A program made the translations under genes and the position numbers. A stretch of 64,000 nt of DNA, from contig OX638368.1 in assembly GCA_951812925.1 (NCBI GenBank), positions 114,413,309 through 114,477,308 of the forward strand. The letters run 5' to 3'. The notes beneath the pieces were generated by a model. That model saw only the letters and a list, made by a program, of their open reading frames with translations, did not search any database and had not been told where the DNA came from. Shown here in pieces: positions 35,054-46,220 of this stretch. Each line of letters begins with the position of its first letter. The first letter of the stretch is position 1. Origin of the DNA: Calliopum simillimum. Lineage: Eukaryota; Arthropoda; Insecta; Diptera; Lauxaniidae.

Positions 35054-36246
35054 CAGTTGTGCTCAAAAAAATAGTAGTGATACTACCGGTTAGCTTGTTT
35101 TTGTCATATCAAACTTATTATTTGAATTTGCGATATTTTTTTTTTAACAATTTGTAACGCTATGAAAGCATAATAAGAATACCCACTACTTTCAATTTTT
35201 ACGTACTTGTTCTAATTTTTATTTGAAAAATTCGCGGTTAAGCTGGTTTTTGTGTGATCAAAATAATAGTAGTGTATGTGAAAATTTTTTCAAAAAATTA
35301 GAATAAACCGGATATTCCTAACAAAAAGGGTATTATTATAATCATTTATCAGTTTCTCATCGGCGTGCAACGAAACTTTTCCAAAAATGGGACGAGGCAA
35401 GCATTGCAGTTCTGAGCGGCGTGCACTTATAAAAAATTGATTTCGAAGGACAAAACTTACAAGGAAGTGGAAAATTTAGTAGGTTGTTCACCGACGATGG
35501 TTCGAAATGCTATCACGTTCACCTCACGCCTTGAAAAACGCGGCCGACCTCGTCTAATCTCCAAGAAAGAAGAAAATCGTGTGGTGAGATACTCAAGACT
35601 AAATCCTTTTGCGAGCTCTTCCAAGATAAAGGATGAACTTAAAGTCAATGCCAGTACACAAACAGTACGAAGATATTTGCGGGAAAATAATTTGACAGCA
35701 CATAGGCCAAGAAAAGTTCCGCTTCTAAATAAAAAACATGTAGCAGCAAGAATAAAATTCGCTCAAAAACACATCGACTGGCCAGTTCAGAAATGGAGAA
35801 ATATTTTTTGGACTGATGAATCCAAAATTATGCTTTATGGTGGAAGGGGGTCTCGGTAATACGTAAGACTACCACCAAATATGGAATTCGATCCAAGATT
35901 TACCTTAAAAACAATCAAACACGGAGAAGCTAGCATAATGATTTGGGCATGCTCTTCGTTTTAAATAACTAATAATTTTAATAACGTGGCTATTTTGCAA
36001 AAGTTACACGACTGCAAAGTTGCCACTACTATTATTTTGAGCAGCCAGATTTTAAGAACTTGTGAAAACTTTAATCTTTTTATCCCAATTGCCTTGAAAT
36101 CTTGTTAATTATTTTTTTAATTTCTCCTGAGGATACCACTCTTGTAAAAAAAATGTATTTCAATTTGATCAAAATAAAAATTCAGAACATTTTTAAGGTC
36201 GTTTTCAATTTTATAAAAAGCACTACTATTATTTTGGACACAGCTC
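35054..36246 (+). mobile_element. Tc1-like transposon, degenerate (TA duplication)
   Basis: Ends cagttgtgctcaaaaaaa and complement of gagctgtgtccaaaataa, both followed by tagtagtg, are flanked by TA at 35052-35053 and 36247-36248. It is 1193 bp long, shorter than typical because part of the transposase is missing. Confidence 0.87.
35388..35940 (+). pseudogene. Tc1-type transposase remnant
   Basis: An ATG at 35388 starts MGRGKHCSSERRALIKN and stops after 17 codons. One base missing in an A-run shifts the frame, which resumes from about 35437: SKDKTYKEVENLVGCS (helix-turn-helix), KRGRPRLISKKEE, TVRRYLRENNLTAHRPRKVP, then WTDESKIMLYGG with the first catalytic Asp. After a stop, SIMIWACSSF lies in a further frame. 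The second Asp and the D-E region are absent. Family assignment is secure and it cannot be active. Confidence 0.88.
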
Positions 36247-36736
36247 TACATACTTCAAATGTTTGATTTTAAGCTTAAACTAGTAAGGAAGTTGCAAAAA
36301 TTCACTTAGGAGGTACCACGCCCACTTTTCCCAATTCGCTGAGTTTTTGCTCAAAGTTTGCACTTACTGTATATACAGTGGCTCACAAATGTATTCGGAA
36401 TTGAATTTGGAAACTTTTTAAAGAATCATAAAATTTTTTAATTACTAACTAATTTTTTTTTTTTTTTTTTTTTTTGTTTGAATCACTCTAGTAATTTAAA
36501 TTCGTTATATACATATCTAGTTTTAGTTATTAACAAAAACTTTTCCAAAATATAACTCAGAAATATAAAAATTAGCTTATAAACAAAATCCTACTTAAAT
36601 TCAATACACAAAAGAAAAAAATTAACCCAAATTATTGGCGACACTCTTTAAAATCACTTAACAGTAAGTTTGCGGTAGCTCAGTTTAGTTTGTCAGTTTT
36701 TTTAAAGTGCAAGACTTCGTTTTTTACAAAAAGAAA
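36247..36736. other. Spacer with a gccacgcc-type repeat scrap
   Basis: About 36300-36360 reads ggaggtaccacgcccact with gagtttttgctcaaag, a member of the same repeat seen at 41985, 51680 and 56790-57120. tatatacagtggctcacaaa near 36366 looks like the end of the next Tc1-like relic. Confidence 0.45.
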
Positions 36737-37080
36737 GATGGGAAGAAAATCAGAAGAAACCACTCTTCATATAAAAATTTTAAATACGTTAAGAAGTAAA
36801 AAACCCTTTAGGATATTGATAGCGATGTTGGAAGAAGTATTTCGACTATACACACCATTATAGAAAGAAACATGTTCCACAACTTACAACGCTTTGGTAG
36901 GCCATCGATAACAGGCGTTTGAGACAAGTCGGATATTGACGAAAAACTAAAATTCAACCACGTAAGTACTTCAGGAGTGAACATTAATAGAAGCCTCACT
37001 AAATAAAATGAAGTAAACGTAACTGATGAAACAGACCGCAGGACTCTCAGAAATGCTAGGTATAATAGAAGAACTCAATG
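36737..37080 (+). pseudogene. Second Tc1-like transposase remnant
   Basis: An ATG at 36738 begins MGRKSEETTLHIKIL. Further on, broken frames read SDVGRSISTIHTIIERN and RFGRPSITGV (the GRPR-like hook of Tc1 transposases), then DETDRRTLRNARYNRRT. Only the N-terminal DNA-binding half is represented, with several stops. Confidence 0.65.
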
Positions 37081-37335
37081 TGTCAAACTATTTATAATTT
37101 CAGCTTTTAAGTTTTTCTGATTACTGAATTTTTTTTTTTTTTTTTTTTTGTTTGAAAAAACCTACTTGCACAAAAATTGTGCTAAGATTGCCAACTTTCA
37201 AAAGTAACTAAAGATATAACAAATGAAATGGAAACTATTTTAACATTTTGATTTCATCACAAGCTCCTTAAAAAATCAAAGTCTAAATTTCGTAACAATA
37301 TTTATAGAAAAATTAAAATTAATTTTCACACTTAC

Positions 37336-37760
37336 TCAGTTTCAGGTGGATATGATTCTGCTGCTTTCTTGCCATCTATAATATTTTTAGATTCGCCAAA
37401 CCAACTAGCAACTGCATCCTCTATTACCGGAATTACCTTTGAGTATTTTGGTTTTGCGTAATATGCTATATTTTGTCCAGAATTCTTGATGCGAAACGTA
37501 TTCCGACAATCATCGTGAGCAAATGTACACAATTTGGCATGCGTTTTTGCTAAAAAGGCCAGTTCATCGTCCCAGATAATTTCGCGCATGCGTGCTGCCC
37601 TTGGATATTTATTTGTAGAATTGTCTTCAATCTTACCGCAAGCAAGATCGCTGCGATACTCATTATGTAATTGCCTTAAAATACGCTTTAATTTGGGGGT
37701 CATAGGTATTAAGCCAAGGTGCTCTCCTTCAGGCAGATTTTGTTCTAGTCTCTTCTCTTT
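37336..37760 (-). CDS. CAP-superfamily protein exon 2 (CAP domain 1)
   Basis: Minus-strand exon between an acceptor (catgcaatttcag before AAAGAG) and a donor (gtaagtg after CTGA). It starts in phase 0 and ends in phase 2, 425 bp. It encodes LHNEYRSDLACGK (the HN-x-x-R start of CAP domains), MREIIWDDELAFLAKTHA, LCTFAHDDCRNTF, SGQNIAYYA and VASWFGE, the usual order in insect antigen-5-like proteins. The next expected piece (GHFTQ motif and Gly-Cys) is not in this exon. Introns are 120 bp on the 5' side and about 25 kb on the 3' side. The frame is intact, so it is probably a real gene. The biological role of this family in flies is mostly unknown, and secreted reproductive or gut proteins are common among its members. 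Confidence 0.88.
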
Positions 37761-37880
37761 CTGAAATTGCATGTAATAGAGAAAACGAATTAGCCACTTT
37801 GAATCCAAAAAACAATTAAAATTTTATCTGAGCTCCAGTTTATACTAAAATTGTAAATTTCATCTCTATTTCGAACTTAC

Positions 37881-38021
37881 CATTTGCTCCGGGTGGCAAT
37901 AAATATGCCTCCCAGCACCACATAAGGTCTTCTGCCGTCCTCCTCGACAATATTCGTACGCACTCCCGAAACGCAAAAAAAAAATAAACACTATAAAAAA
38001 TAAATGAACCCGTATCGACAT
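37881..38021 (-). CDS. CAP-superfamily protein exon 1 (signal peptide)
   Basis: Minus-strand exon from ATG (38019-38021) to a gtaagt donor, 47 codons, phase 0. MSIRVHLFFIVFIFFLRF is a signal peptide with probable cleavage after GSA. The mature protein starts YEYCRGGRQKTLCGAG then HIYCHPEQM. The Cys spacing and conserved His-Ile...Cys are the N-terminal motif of insect antigen-5-like CAP proteins. The register across the T10 run was checked and is open. The upstream region is AT-rich (tatataaaa-like stretches near 38055), but no core promoter can be fixed. Confidence 0.87.
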
Positions 38022-38446
38022 CCGTCACAATAAATCGCAAAATATCACGATATAAAATATGTATTTTGTTTGAAAATATAAGACGGTTTAAAATTGTACC
38101 GCACCGTAAAAATATATATGTAGATTTAATTGAAAAAAAATATATAAATTTTCATAAAGACAATTTCAAAAATGATTGCTTAGAAAATTTGAAAAAAAAA
38201 AAAAAAAAAATTTGAAGCAGGTACAATATAAAAACAAAAAAAGTTTTTTTGTTTTGTGTTTTTATTCACAAACCATGCATACATATGTACATTCGCTTTA
38301 GAAAATTTATTTTGGATGAGTTCAGAAGCTGCTATGGAATAATATAGGTGCCCTATACACTTTCTAACAATTGAACATTTAAACAGAGCAACACATTATA
38401 TCACTCAAACCATACATGCTTTTTTATTGAAATTCCGTTGGTAGGT
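38022..38446. other. Upstream region of the CAP gene
   Basis: AT-rich, with poly-A near 38190 and no other gene. Any promoter of the CAP gene should lie here, but no diagnostic TATA/initiator pair can be singled out. Confidence 0.4.
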
Positions 38447-39070
38447 GTAGAACTCGAATGCCATATTGATAGTTTTCAGGGACACCCGAAGGTTTCCGAA
38501 GGCTTATTGTCAAAACGGAGAATATCTGGTAGTACTAGGGGAAAAATATCTACGATGGAGTATCAACAAGCTTTAACTGATTCATTTCCTTGGACACCCG
38601 AAGGAAGAATATATAGACGTACTTGAGGGAAAACATCTATGGCGGACTATTAATATGCTTTAATCGATTCATTTCATGAGACACCCAAAGGCTTCCGAAG
38701 GTCAGCTGAAGGATTCATAGTCAAAACGAAGAAAATATTAACATACTGGAAGGAAAACACCTACGGCGGAGTATCAACAAGCTTTGACTGATTCATTTTC
38801 TGGTCACCCGAACATTCCCGAAGGCTTCATAGCCAAAACGAAGAATATCTAGACGTACTATAGGGAAAACATCTATGGCGGACTATCAAAAAGCTTTAAT
38901 TGATTCATTTTCTGGGACCCCCGAAAGTTCCCGAAGGCTTCATAGCCAAAACGAAGAATATATAGACGTACTATAGGGAAAACATCTATGGCGGACTATC
39001 AACAAGCTTTAATCGATTCATTTCATGAGATACCCGAAGGTCAGCCGAAGGCTTCATAGTCAAAAGAATA
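38447..39070. repeat. Tandem array, unit about 113 bp, five copies
   Basis: The anchor ctttaa(c/t)(c/t)gattcattt recurs near 38571, 38659, 38780, 38893 and 39007. Other shared phrases are gggaaaacatctatggcgga and cccgaaggcttcatagtc. Spacing is 88 bp once and then about 112-121 bp. Short open frames within it are repeat translation. It ends at the foldback boundary. Confidence 0.8.
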
Positions 39071-39077
39071 TATATTA

Positions 39078-40936
39078 GAGTGGTCCAAAATCCGAAAGTG
39101 TTAAAAAGTCAAGGTGCGCGCGACTTTTCTGAATCCTTGGATTCTGCTGATTACAAAAAGTGCTTTGGGACCCAAAAAAAATAGCGTTTGGATATTCCGC
39201 AACGAGCTTGAAGATACTTTTTTCGGAATTTTTGAGTTTTTGAGTACTTTTTTTAAACGCTATATCTTTTTAACCAGATAAGGTATTTGCAAAAATTAAA
39301 TTGCATTTTTGTAAGAATATTTTGAGCCAAATTCTGCATTAATAATAATAAGTCTTGTCTTTCCCAATTTTTTTTATCGGCAATTTAAACTTCAAAATTT
39401 GTTAATTTTTTGAGGTGTTTGCACATTCAAGAACCGATTTTTTTCTTATTTTGCTCTAGCAAATTTTTTTTTAAATTTTTATATTTTTATGCATTAATTT
39501 ATCTTATTTATCTAATAATTTCAACAACTAAGCTTTTAATAAGAGTTCTACTCACTAAAAACAATTAAGTATAATTATATTCAATTAAAAAAAAAATCAT
39601 TTTAATGTTTTCAAGGCATTGAAATAAGATATCTTAATGGGATGATGTAAGGTACAACTTTTTTCTTATAAATTCATTAGTTCCTAATCTTCTGAGTAAA
39701 ACAACATTCTTCGCAATATCGAAACCTTGGCGCTTCATGTTATTTTTGGGAAAATAGGTTAACAGATAGTTTTCATAGATTTTCTAAGGAAACTAAAAAA
39801 ATAAACAAATCAAAAAGAAACTAAAATAGCCATTTTGGATGTATTTGTTGATGCTGATTCCAAATTCGGTCTCAAAATTGCTGTATCTTGTACGGTTAAG
39901 GAGATGATTTTACATAAACGTATAAGAAACACCGTTTTTGCTCTTTTTAAAGTGATATTACAAGTCAAGGTTACTTTCAGCCACAAAAAGTGGTATAGTG
40001 GTTAAAAGTGCCTGATTCTTTAAAATTCAATTTAAATTATATCGATATCTATTTTATCCTCTGAGTTATCCTAACCAAAAAAGTTGAAAAAGTGCAAAAA
40101 ACACGTTTTTTTGTTATTTCTGCTTACGATATTTGGGAGGAACAAAGAAATATCGATACAATTTAAATTGGGTTTTGAAGAAAAAGGCTGTCACTTTTAA
40201 CTTCCATACCAGGCTGAAAGTTAACATGTTGTGATATAACAGCTTCAAAAATAGCAAAAACGGTGTTTTTGCATTTTTAGGTTAAGATATCTCTAAAACC
40301 GTGTGAGATAGAGCGATTCTAAGACCGGATTTAGAATTTTCATGAACACATACATCGCAAATGACTATTGTTGTTTCTGTTTCACCATGAAAATTTTTAA
40401 CTCAAAGTTTTTTTTTGGCCAAATTTGATTATATTTTACGGTTTTTAGTAAGTAAAGTGAAGCTTATAGCTTAGTTGTTGGAGTCATTTGATAGATAAAT
40501 TAATGCATAAAAAAAAATTATAATAAAAAAAATTTTGCTACAGCAAAATAAGAAAAAAATCGGTTCTTGAATGTGCAAAAACCTCAAAAAATTAACAAAT
40601 TTGGAAGTTTAAAGTGCCGATAAAAAAAATTGGGAAAGACTAGATTAATTATTATTAATGCAGAATTTGGCTCAATATTCTTACAAAAATGCAATTTAAT
40701 TTTTGCAAATACCTTATCTGGTTAAAAAGATATAGCGTTTAAATTAAAAAAAAGTACTCAAAAACTCAAAAATTCCTAAAAAAGTACATTCAAGCTCGTT
40801 GCGGAATATCTAAACGCAATTTTTTTTTGGTTCCAAAGCACTTTTTGTAATCAGCAGGATCCCAGGATTCAGAAAAGTCGCGCGCACCTTGACTTTTTAA
40901 CACTCTTGGTTTTTCCATACAAAATTTGGACCACTC
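39078..40936. mobile_element. Foldback element, TA duplication
   Basis: The ends gagtggtccaaaatcc and complement are flanked by TA (39076-39077, 40937-40938). Arms of about 850 bp match from aaggtgcgcgcgacttttct to the middle. The interior near 39850 and 40290 carries caaaattgctgtatcttg and agatatctctaaaaccg, closely related to the arms of 3676-4641 despite different ends and target. Non-coding. Confidence 0.85.
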
Positions 40937-41130
40937 TAATATATATGTATACTAGCATAAGAGTTTTTTCTATATAAAATTTTGGTCCAATATTTCCCAT
41001 AGAAAAGTAGTGCATGTTGTTTTCGTACGACCTTTAGCTTAGAACATATCATATTTAACACTTTCGGTCATTTGTAGCCATATGGCTACACAGCTTTTAG
41101 TGGCTCTGTGGAGCCATGCAGACATAGAAT

Positions 41131-41205
41131 TTCCAAAGATTTTTTTCCGCAAACTAAGCTTGCGCAGGTAAGTTGGAAGGTGTGGACGGCGCACAGGCCA
41201 TGCCT
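41131..41205. repeat. Harbinger-end fragment next to copy 1
   Basis: gaatttccaaagatttttttcc, broken here, through aagttggaaggtgtgg and cgcacaggccatgcc repeats in reverse the interior segment 45066-45147 of the adjacent Harbinger copy. It is a stray inverted piece just outside the left terminus. Confidence 0.6.
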
Positions 41206-41452
41206 TAAAGGGCCGTCCACACGCACAGTCTTACCTGCGCAAGCCTAGTTTGTGCAAACTAGAGAATTCGAGCATACTTTTTTCATTGCGTCCACACGAC
41301 ACAGACAAGTCTGTGCAGTTTTCAGTCTACGTCATTTTTATGAAAGCATATTGTCTAGCAAAACTCTTTTTTGTCAGAAATTAATTTTTTTATGAAGTTA
41401 GTTTGAATTAGTTCAATATAAAATTATCATTAATTTTTTTGTTTTCAAAAAT

Positions 41453-43632
41453 ATGTCGTCCAGCGAAAACGCATTTTTATCAGAAATTTTCTTCTTTTAC
41501 GTTTTACAAAAAAAGAAAATAATTAACAATAAGAGCCGCCGGTCAAAATGGTGTAAGGAATGGCTGCTGCAGAGAAAAATCCATTCTCACGTTAATTTGA
41601 TGAAGGATGATGAGAAATGATTGTGATGATTGGCGCAATAATATGAGAATGGACGAAACCGCCTATAAGGAACTTTTGGCATTGGTGACTCCATACATAC
41701 AACGGCAAAATACTGTAATGCGTGAGTCTATTTCTCCACATGAAAGATTAAGCTGTACTTTGAGGTTCTTAGCTACTGGAAGGTCGTACAGAGACTTAAG
41801 ATTTTCCGCTGCTATTTCTCATCAAGCTTTATCAAAAATCATTCCGGAGACTTGTACGGCCATATTTGTGGCTTTGAGAGCAAAATACTTGCAGGTAAGA
41901 ACTCATTTACAACTAGTAAGGGCCTTTGGCCTGGTTAGATTATCTCAAAAAACGCTTTCAGTATAGCTTTTTGAAACTTTTGCCCTCTTGTCCGAATTTC
42001 ACCTGGTTTTTGCTCAGAGCTTACGCCTACCGTCCCTAGTAATTATGTGTATTTTGGTTGCGATATTGTAATTGATGCTCACAAAATTCAGTTTTAAATG
42101 TTTTTTTTTTTAATTTCCTCAAATAATCTTGATTCCAAAAATTATCAAAATGATTTTAGCGTATTTTTCTATACCTGCAAACTAATGTCATACAAATTAT
42201 GAGCCTTACAATCGCTAATTTGACCGATATTATTTTTTCAAGTTAGCGCCATTAATTTTACATCATCAAGTAAAATTTTGGCCAATTCGTATCACGACAT
42301 TACTTTTGGTTTTATAGACTTCTTCCACTTTCAAAAAACTAATTCAAATCTCTTTATTTTAAATTTTTAATAATTATTGCTGTATTGTACATTATCCAGA
42401 CTTGTCTTCTGGGTCGTAATCACGGTTCGGAATGATGCGTCCCTTCATAATTACAAGTACTTATGTGGGAGTCTCTGAACAGATTTCCCATTTCTGCTTC
42501 AAATAAAGCGTCGTTTATAATTTTTTCGCAACAAATCCGCTGATGTTTTGGTAGCTTCCTCAGCTTGTTTGATACATTACGTCCAACAATGTCATGCTCG
42601 TCTTCTGTCCTAGCTTCACAAATACGTTTACCAACAGAAGCAATTAAATTGTCCATTTCTGACTCCCGTCGTTTAGATTTAGTTCTTCTACTTTTAGGTG
42701 GACTTTCAATAATGCGTGAAATAGGATTTTCTTCTTCTTGAGTTGGAACAGTTTCTTCCAAGTTCAAAAAATCAGTACTATTTTCATCCTGAAATAAGTA
42801 AATTTTTATTTTAGATACCAAGTTCACAGAATGAATGGAAAGAAATAGCAGAGCAGTTTGAAAAAAAATGGAATTTCTCACATTGCTTAGGAGCTGTAGA
42901 TGGAAAACATGTACGAATTGTACCACCGTCCGACAGTGGTTCTTATTTCTACAACTACAAAGGATTTCATAGAATGGTTCTCATGGCAGTCGTCAATGCA
43001 AACTATGAGTTTATAGCTTGTGAATTTGGTGTCAATGGAAGAATATCCGATGGAGGTGTAATTGAGTTCACAACATTCCACAAAAAATTAAAACAGAAAA
43101 ATTTATGCATTCCTGACGTAGAGCAAATAAAAAAATCAAATAGAGTACTTAATTATGTTTTCGTTGGGACGAAGTATTTGCCTTAACTCCGAACTTTCTG
43201 AAGCCATTTAACCAAAAAGAGCTTACAAATGATACTAGAATTTATAATTATCGCCTTTCAAGGGCAAGGCGCGTCGTTGAAAATGCATTTGGTATACTAG
43301 CATCTCGATTCCGAATATTTCATACCAGCATCAATATGAAGCTTACAAATATAGAAAGTGTTGTTATGGCGTGTTGCGCACTTCATAATTTTTTGATAAA
43401 AAAATATTCTACCAACTACACTTCGGCTGGGAGCCTAGATTATGAAGATACAATACAGTGCACGCTATAGTTAGGTTTGCGGACAAGTGATTCTGATCTG
43501 GCAGAACTTAGAAAAGGACATTACAAAGCCATCTCAAATGATGGCAAACTGACCAGATTACAATATTTAGATTATTTTACTAACGAAGGTACCGTTCCAT
43601 GGCAGAATAAGTTATTGAACATTATAGAATAG
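41453..43632 (+). pseudogene. Harbinger (HARBI1-like) transposase, copy 1
   Basis: Exon 1 is 41453-41894 (donor gtaaga) and exon 2 is 42815-43632 (acceptor ttttag), joined in phase 0. Conserved DDE_Tnp_4 features: SPHERLSCTLRFLATGRSYR, CLGAVDGKHVRI (first Asp), then DEVFAL with the second Asp and RARRVVENAFGILASRF with the Glu. Three lesions: a one-base frame change near 41600 after DDEK, another near 43165 (VFVG then the DEVFAL frame), and a TAG at 43468-43470 followed by in-frame sequence ending YFTNEGTVPWQNKLL. Copy 2 has the same three. The intron holds the last exon of the antisense MADF gene and a scrap of the gccacgcc repeat. Confidence 0.88.
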
Positions 43633-44747
43633 TGTATAACACTTGTAAACATATTTACACAGAAAAAAATGTAGTAAATTTAACCGATATGAACAGTTGA
43701 GGTTGCACTAACCCGTAAAAACAATCAAATTGATTGAAGTTATATAAGTTTTCAATACTAAATGATACTGTAAATTAACAATATTTGACCGTTTTTGGGT
43801 TGATGCAATTTCAACCGTTCATATCGGCTAAAATTTTCCTTGTGTGGCAAGATAATTTGTTCAATATTTTAATTGAAAAAATAAATATTTATTCAAATTT
43901 ACTGGTATCAAAATATGTTAATAAGTATTTCAACAAACCAGTGAAAATGATTCTTGAAAATTTGAAACAGGTTCTCGAGAGGTTTCTTGATCATCTACAA
44001 ATGAAAGAAGATCGAAGTACCACAAAGAGGGTGTATAGATATCGTCTGTAGCTGCACCTGACTTTTGTGATATTGTAACTTTTTTATTTTCTTTTCGGTA
44101 ACAGCTACGCAGGCTGTTAATTTTTTTAATAACCGTGTCTCTATTTGCCTCCGGTTCGACCTGTGAAGGAAAAAAAAATCTTGAGCCCAGTCCATTCGTT
44201 TAATTTACTTTAAAAATTAACTAATAAAACAATATCGGGTACAAATGGAATATCAGATAAAAGGAAATAAATCAGGCTTTATTATATTAGTTGAACAAAA
44301 CTATGAAATCTATATATATATTGTATGTATTCAAACTTGGCAGAAAATTTTGTAACCATACATCCGATCCAAAGGAGAAAGGTCACCATCACAATTTTTT
44401 GTTTTTATAATATTTGCTAAGCTTCCTGAAAAATTCGTTGGTCTGATTTCTCAAAATCATATATTGTGTTTTGGGCCCTAATGTATACTTAAGCCAGTCC
44501 CCATAACACGAACGTTAAAACTATAAAATGCATAAAAATTAAGAACTCTGCAAGGTTCAAAAAGAATTTTAAAATATAATTCAACTATTACCTCTTGAAG
44601 TTTTTCCACCAATTTATTGTACGAGAAATTTTTTTTGTTTCGGTCGGAGTACTCCTTGCTTTTCACTTTCCAAAGACTTGGTAGTGCTTTGTAACATTCG
44701 ATAAATTCCTCAGTAAACTGCCTGGAATAATTGCGGCCGTCGCTCAT
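42420..44747 (-). CDS. Harbinger-encoded MADF protein, copy 1
   Basis: Three minus-strand exons: 44592-44747 (52 codons), 43939-44160 (74 codons) and 42420-42788 (122 codons plus stop), all phase 0 with GT-AG ends. The predicted product is about 248 aa. The N-terminal half is a MADF domain (FIECYKALPSLWKVKSKEYS, INSLRSCYRKE, LWYFDLLSFV). The C-terminal part is acidic then basic (PPKSRRTKSKRRESEM), ending in a helix-rich region (LRKLPKHQRICCEKIINDAL) like the BESS-type tail. Harbinger elements normally encode such a Myb/MADF DNA-binding partner that works with the transposase. Intron 2 contains transposase exon 2 in antisense. The frame is intact, unlike the transposase. Confidence 0.85.
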
Positions 44748-45941
44748 TTTTCAGTTATTTTTAGTTTTTGTTTTGTGTTTTAAGATAATGCCAGCTTCCC
44801 ACGTTTTTGGAGAAGGTTTAGTGATTTATTTGGCAAAACTCCTTGAGTTACCACCACCAATTATTTTATTTTAAACAGTTTATTCAAACTGTTATTATAT
44901 TTATAGAAAAATTGAGATCTTTTAAAGGAAGTCACTAATAGTATTAAGAGTTTCCGTTGTTATAAAAGTCACTGAAATTGTTTTATTCTTGTTTTAGTTG
45001 TATCTGTTAAAAAATCAACTTGCAAAATTAAAATAGCGAAAATGTCAAGTTCAAGTGGCACAGACTGAAGGCATGGCCTGTGCGCCGTCCACACCTTCCA
45101 ACTTACCTGCGCAAGCTTAGTTTGCGCAAAAAAATCTTTGGAAATTCAAAGAAAGCACAGGCCGCACTTTTGAACTGTGCAAACTTGACTTTTGCCGTCC
45201 ACACGTACAGACTTACCTGCGCAAACTGGTATGTGCAGGTAAGTCTTGAGGTAAAACTGTGCGTGTGGACGGCTCTTAAGTTGAAAATATGAATTTATTT
45301 TCAATGTAAAAAGACATTCTTGACAAACTGTATACTTTTTTCAACAATCTCTACATCTATGTCCAAAAATTAACTTTTTTTCTTAATAAATGGAACAATT
45401 TTCAATTGCATATAGTTTTTGGGAACAATTTTACTTGATCAACTGTTGTTGTTTTTTTATTTTTTTTGCCCAAATAGGGCTCTGGGAATTAATAACAACA
45501 ACAACAACAACAACCTCTGAGCGGATCTACTTTCGGAGATATAGCCATCGGAAGATCGGGATATATCTTTTATAAAAATCGGTATAAGTTGGGAACCCTT
45601 GGATGGATTTTAAAAATATTGGTGTCATATGAAAAGTATTTTACCGAACTATATAGTTGCTTCACAAAACTTTTCAATTTAAGTCATAGTTTTCGAGATA
45701 TGACAATTTTTAAAAAATTCACCCCATTTTTTTCCCAAAAAAAAGGCATTTTTCCCAAAAAATGTGTTATTAACATATAATTTTAACAACTAAATTAAAA
45801 AGCCCATTTTATTTCCTTTCATTTGATATGCAACATGTATCTAAAATTACTTCATTAATAAATTTTTATAGAAACAACAAAAATAGACCAAATCAATTTT
45901 CTTGCAATTAGGACCTTTAAACAACAATGCCAGAACAAACA

Positions 45942-46088
45942 ACAACTACTACTACAACAACAACTACTACAACAACAACAACTACTACAACAACAACAAC
46001 TACTACTACAACAACAACTACTGCTACAACAACAACTACTACAACAACAATAACAACTACTACAACAACAACAACAACAACAACAAAG
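45942..46088. repeat. (CAA/ACT)n microsatellite
   Basis: Imperfect acaacaacaactact units over about 150 bp. All three reading directions here give Asn-, Thr- or Cys/Ser-rich open frames with no biological meaning. Confidence 0.95.
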
Positions 46089-46220
46089 AGAACCAGCTAC
46101 TTGTTCAAGCGCATTATTCAAAAAAAACTTAAAATTTTTAGAAACTGCAAGAGCAACAGCTACTTATTATTTAAAAAAATTTAAAATATCTATTCAAAAT
46201 TGCGCGCATATAGACTGATC

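Larger units (their letters stand above)
41209..45276. mobile_element. PIF/Harbinger transposon, copy 1
   Basis: The ends AGGGCCGTCCACACGCACAG and complement of AGAGCCGTCCACACGCACAG are flanked by TAA (41206-41208, 45277-45279), the TWA duplication typical of PIF/Harbinger. It is 4068 bp with two genes on opposite strands: a HARBI1-like transposase (+) and a MADF protein (-). It is the inverted partner of 48459-52458. Indels relative to copy 2 include about 47 bp upstream of the transposase ATG, about 33 bp near 45115, and about 25 bp missing near 41978. Confidence 0.9.

Noticed and set aside
38447..39070. CRISPR-like array
   Set aside because: Units are long (88-121 bp), have no constant short repeat with unique spacers, and lie in eukaryotic DNA.
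43785..44051. Open frame in the Harbinger copy (mirrored at 49648-49914)
   Set aside because: It overlaps MADF exon 2 in antisense and untranslated sequence. The spliced MADF and transposase models explain the region.
45855..46184. Cys/Ser-, Asn- and Thr-rich open frames
   Set aside because: They are readings of the (CAA/ACT)n microsatellite on both strands.
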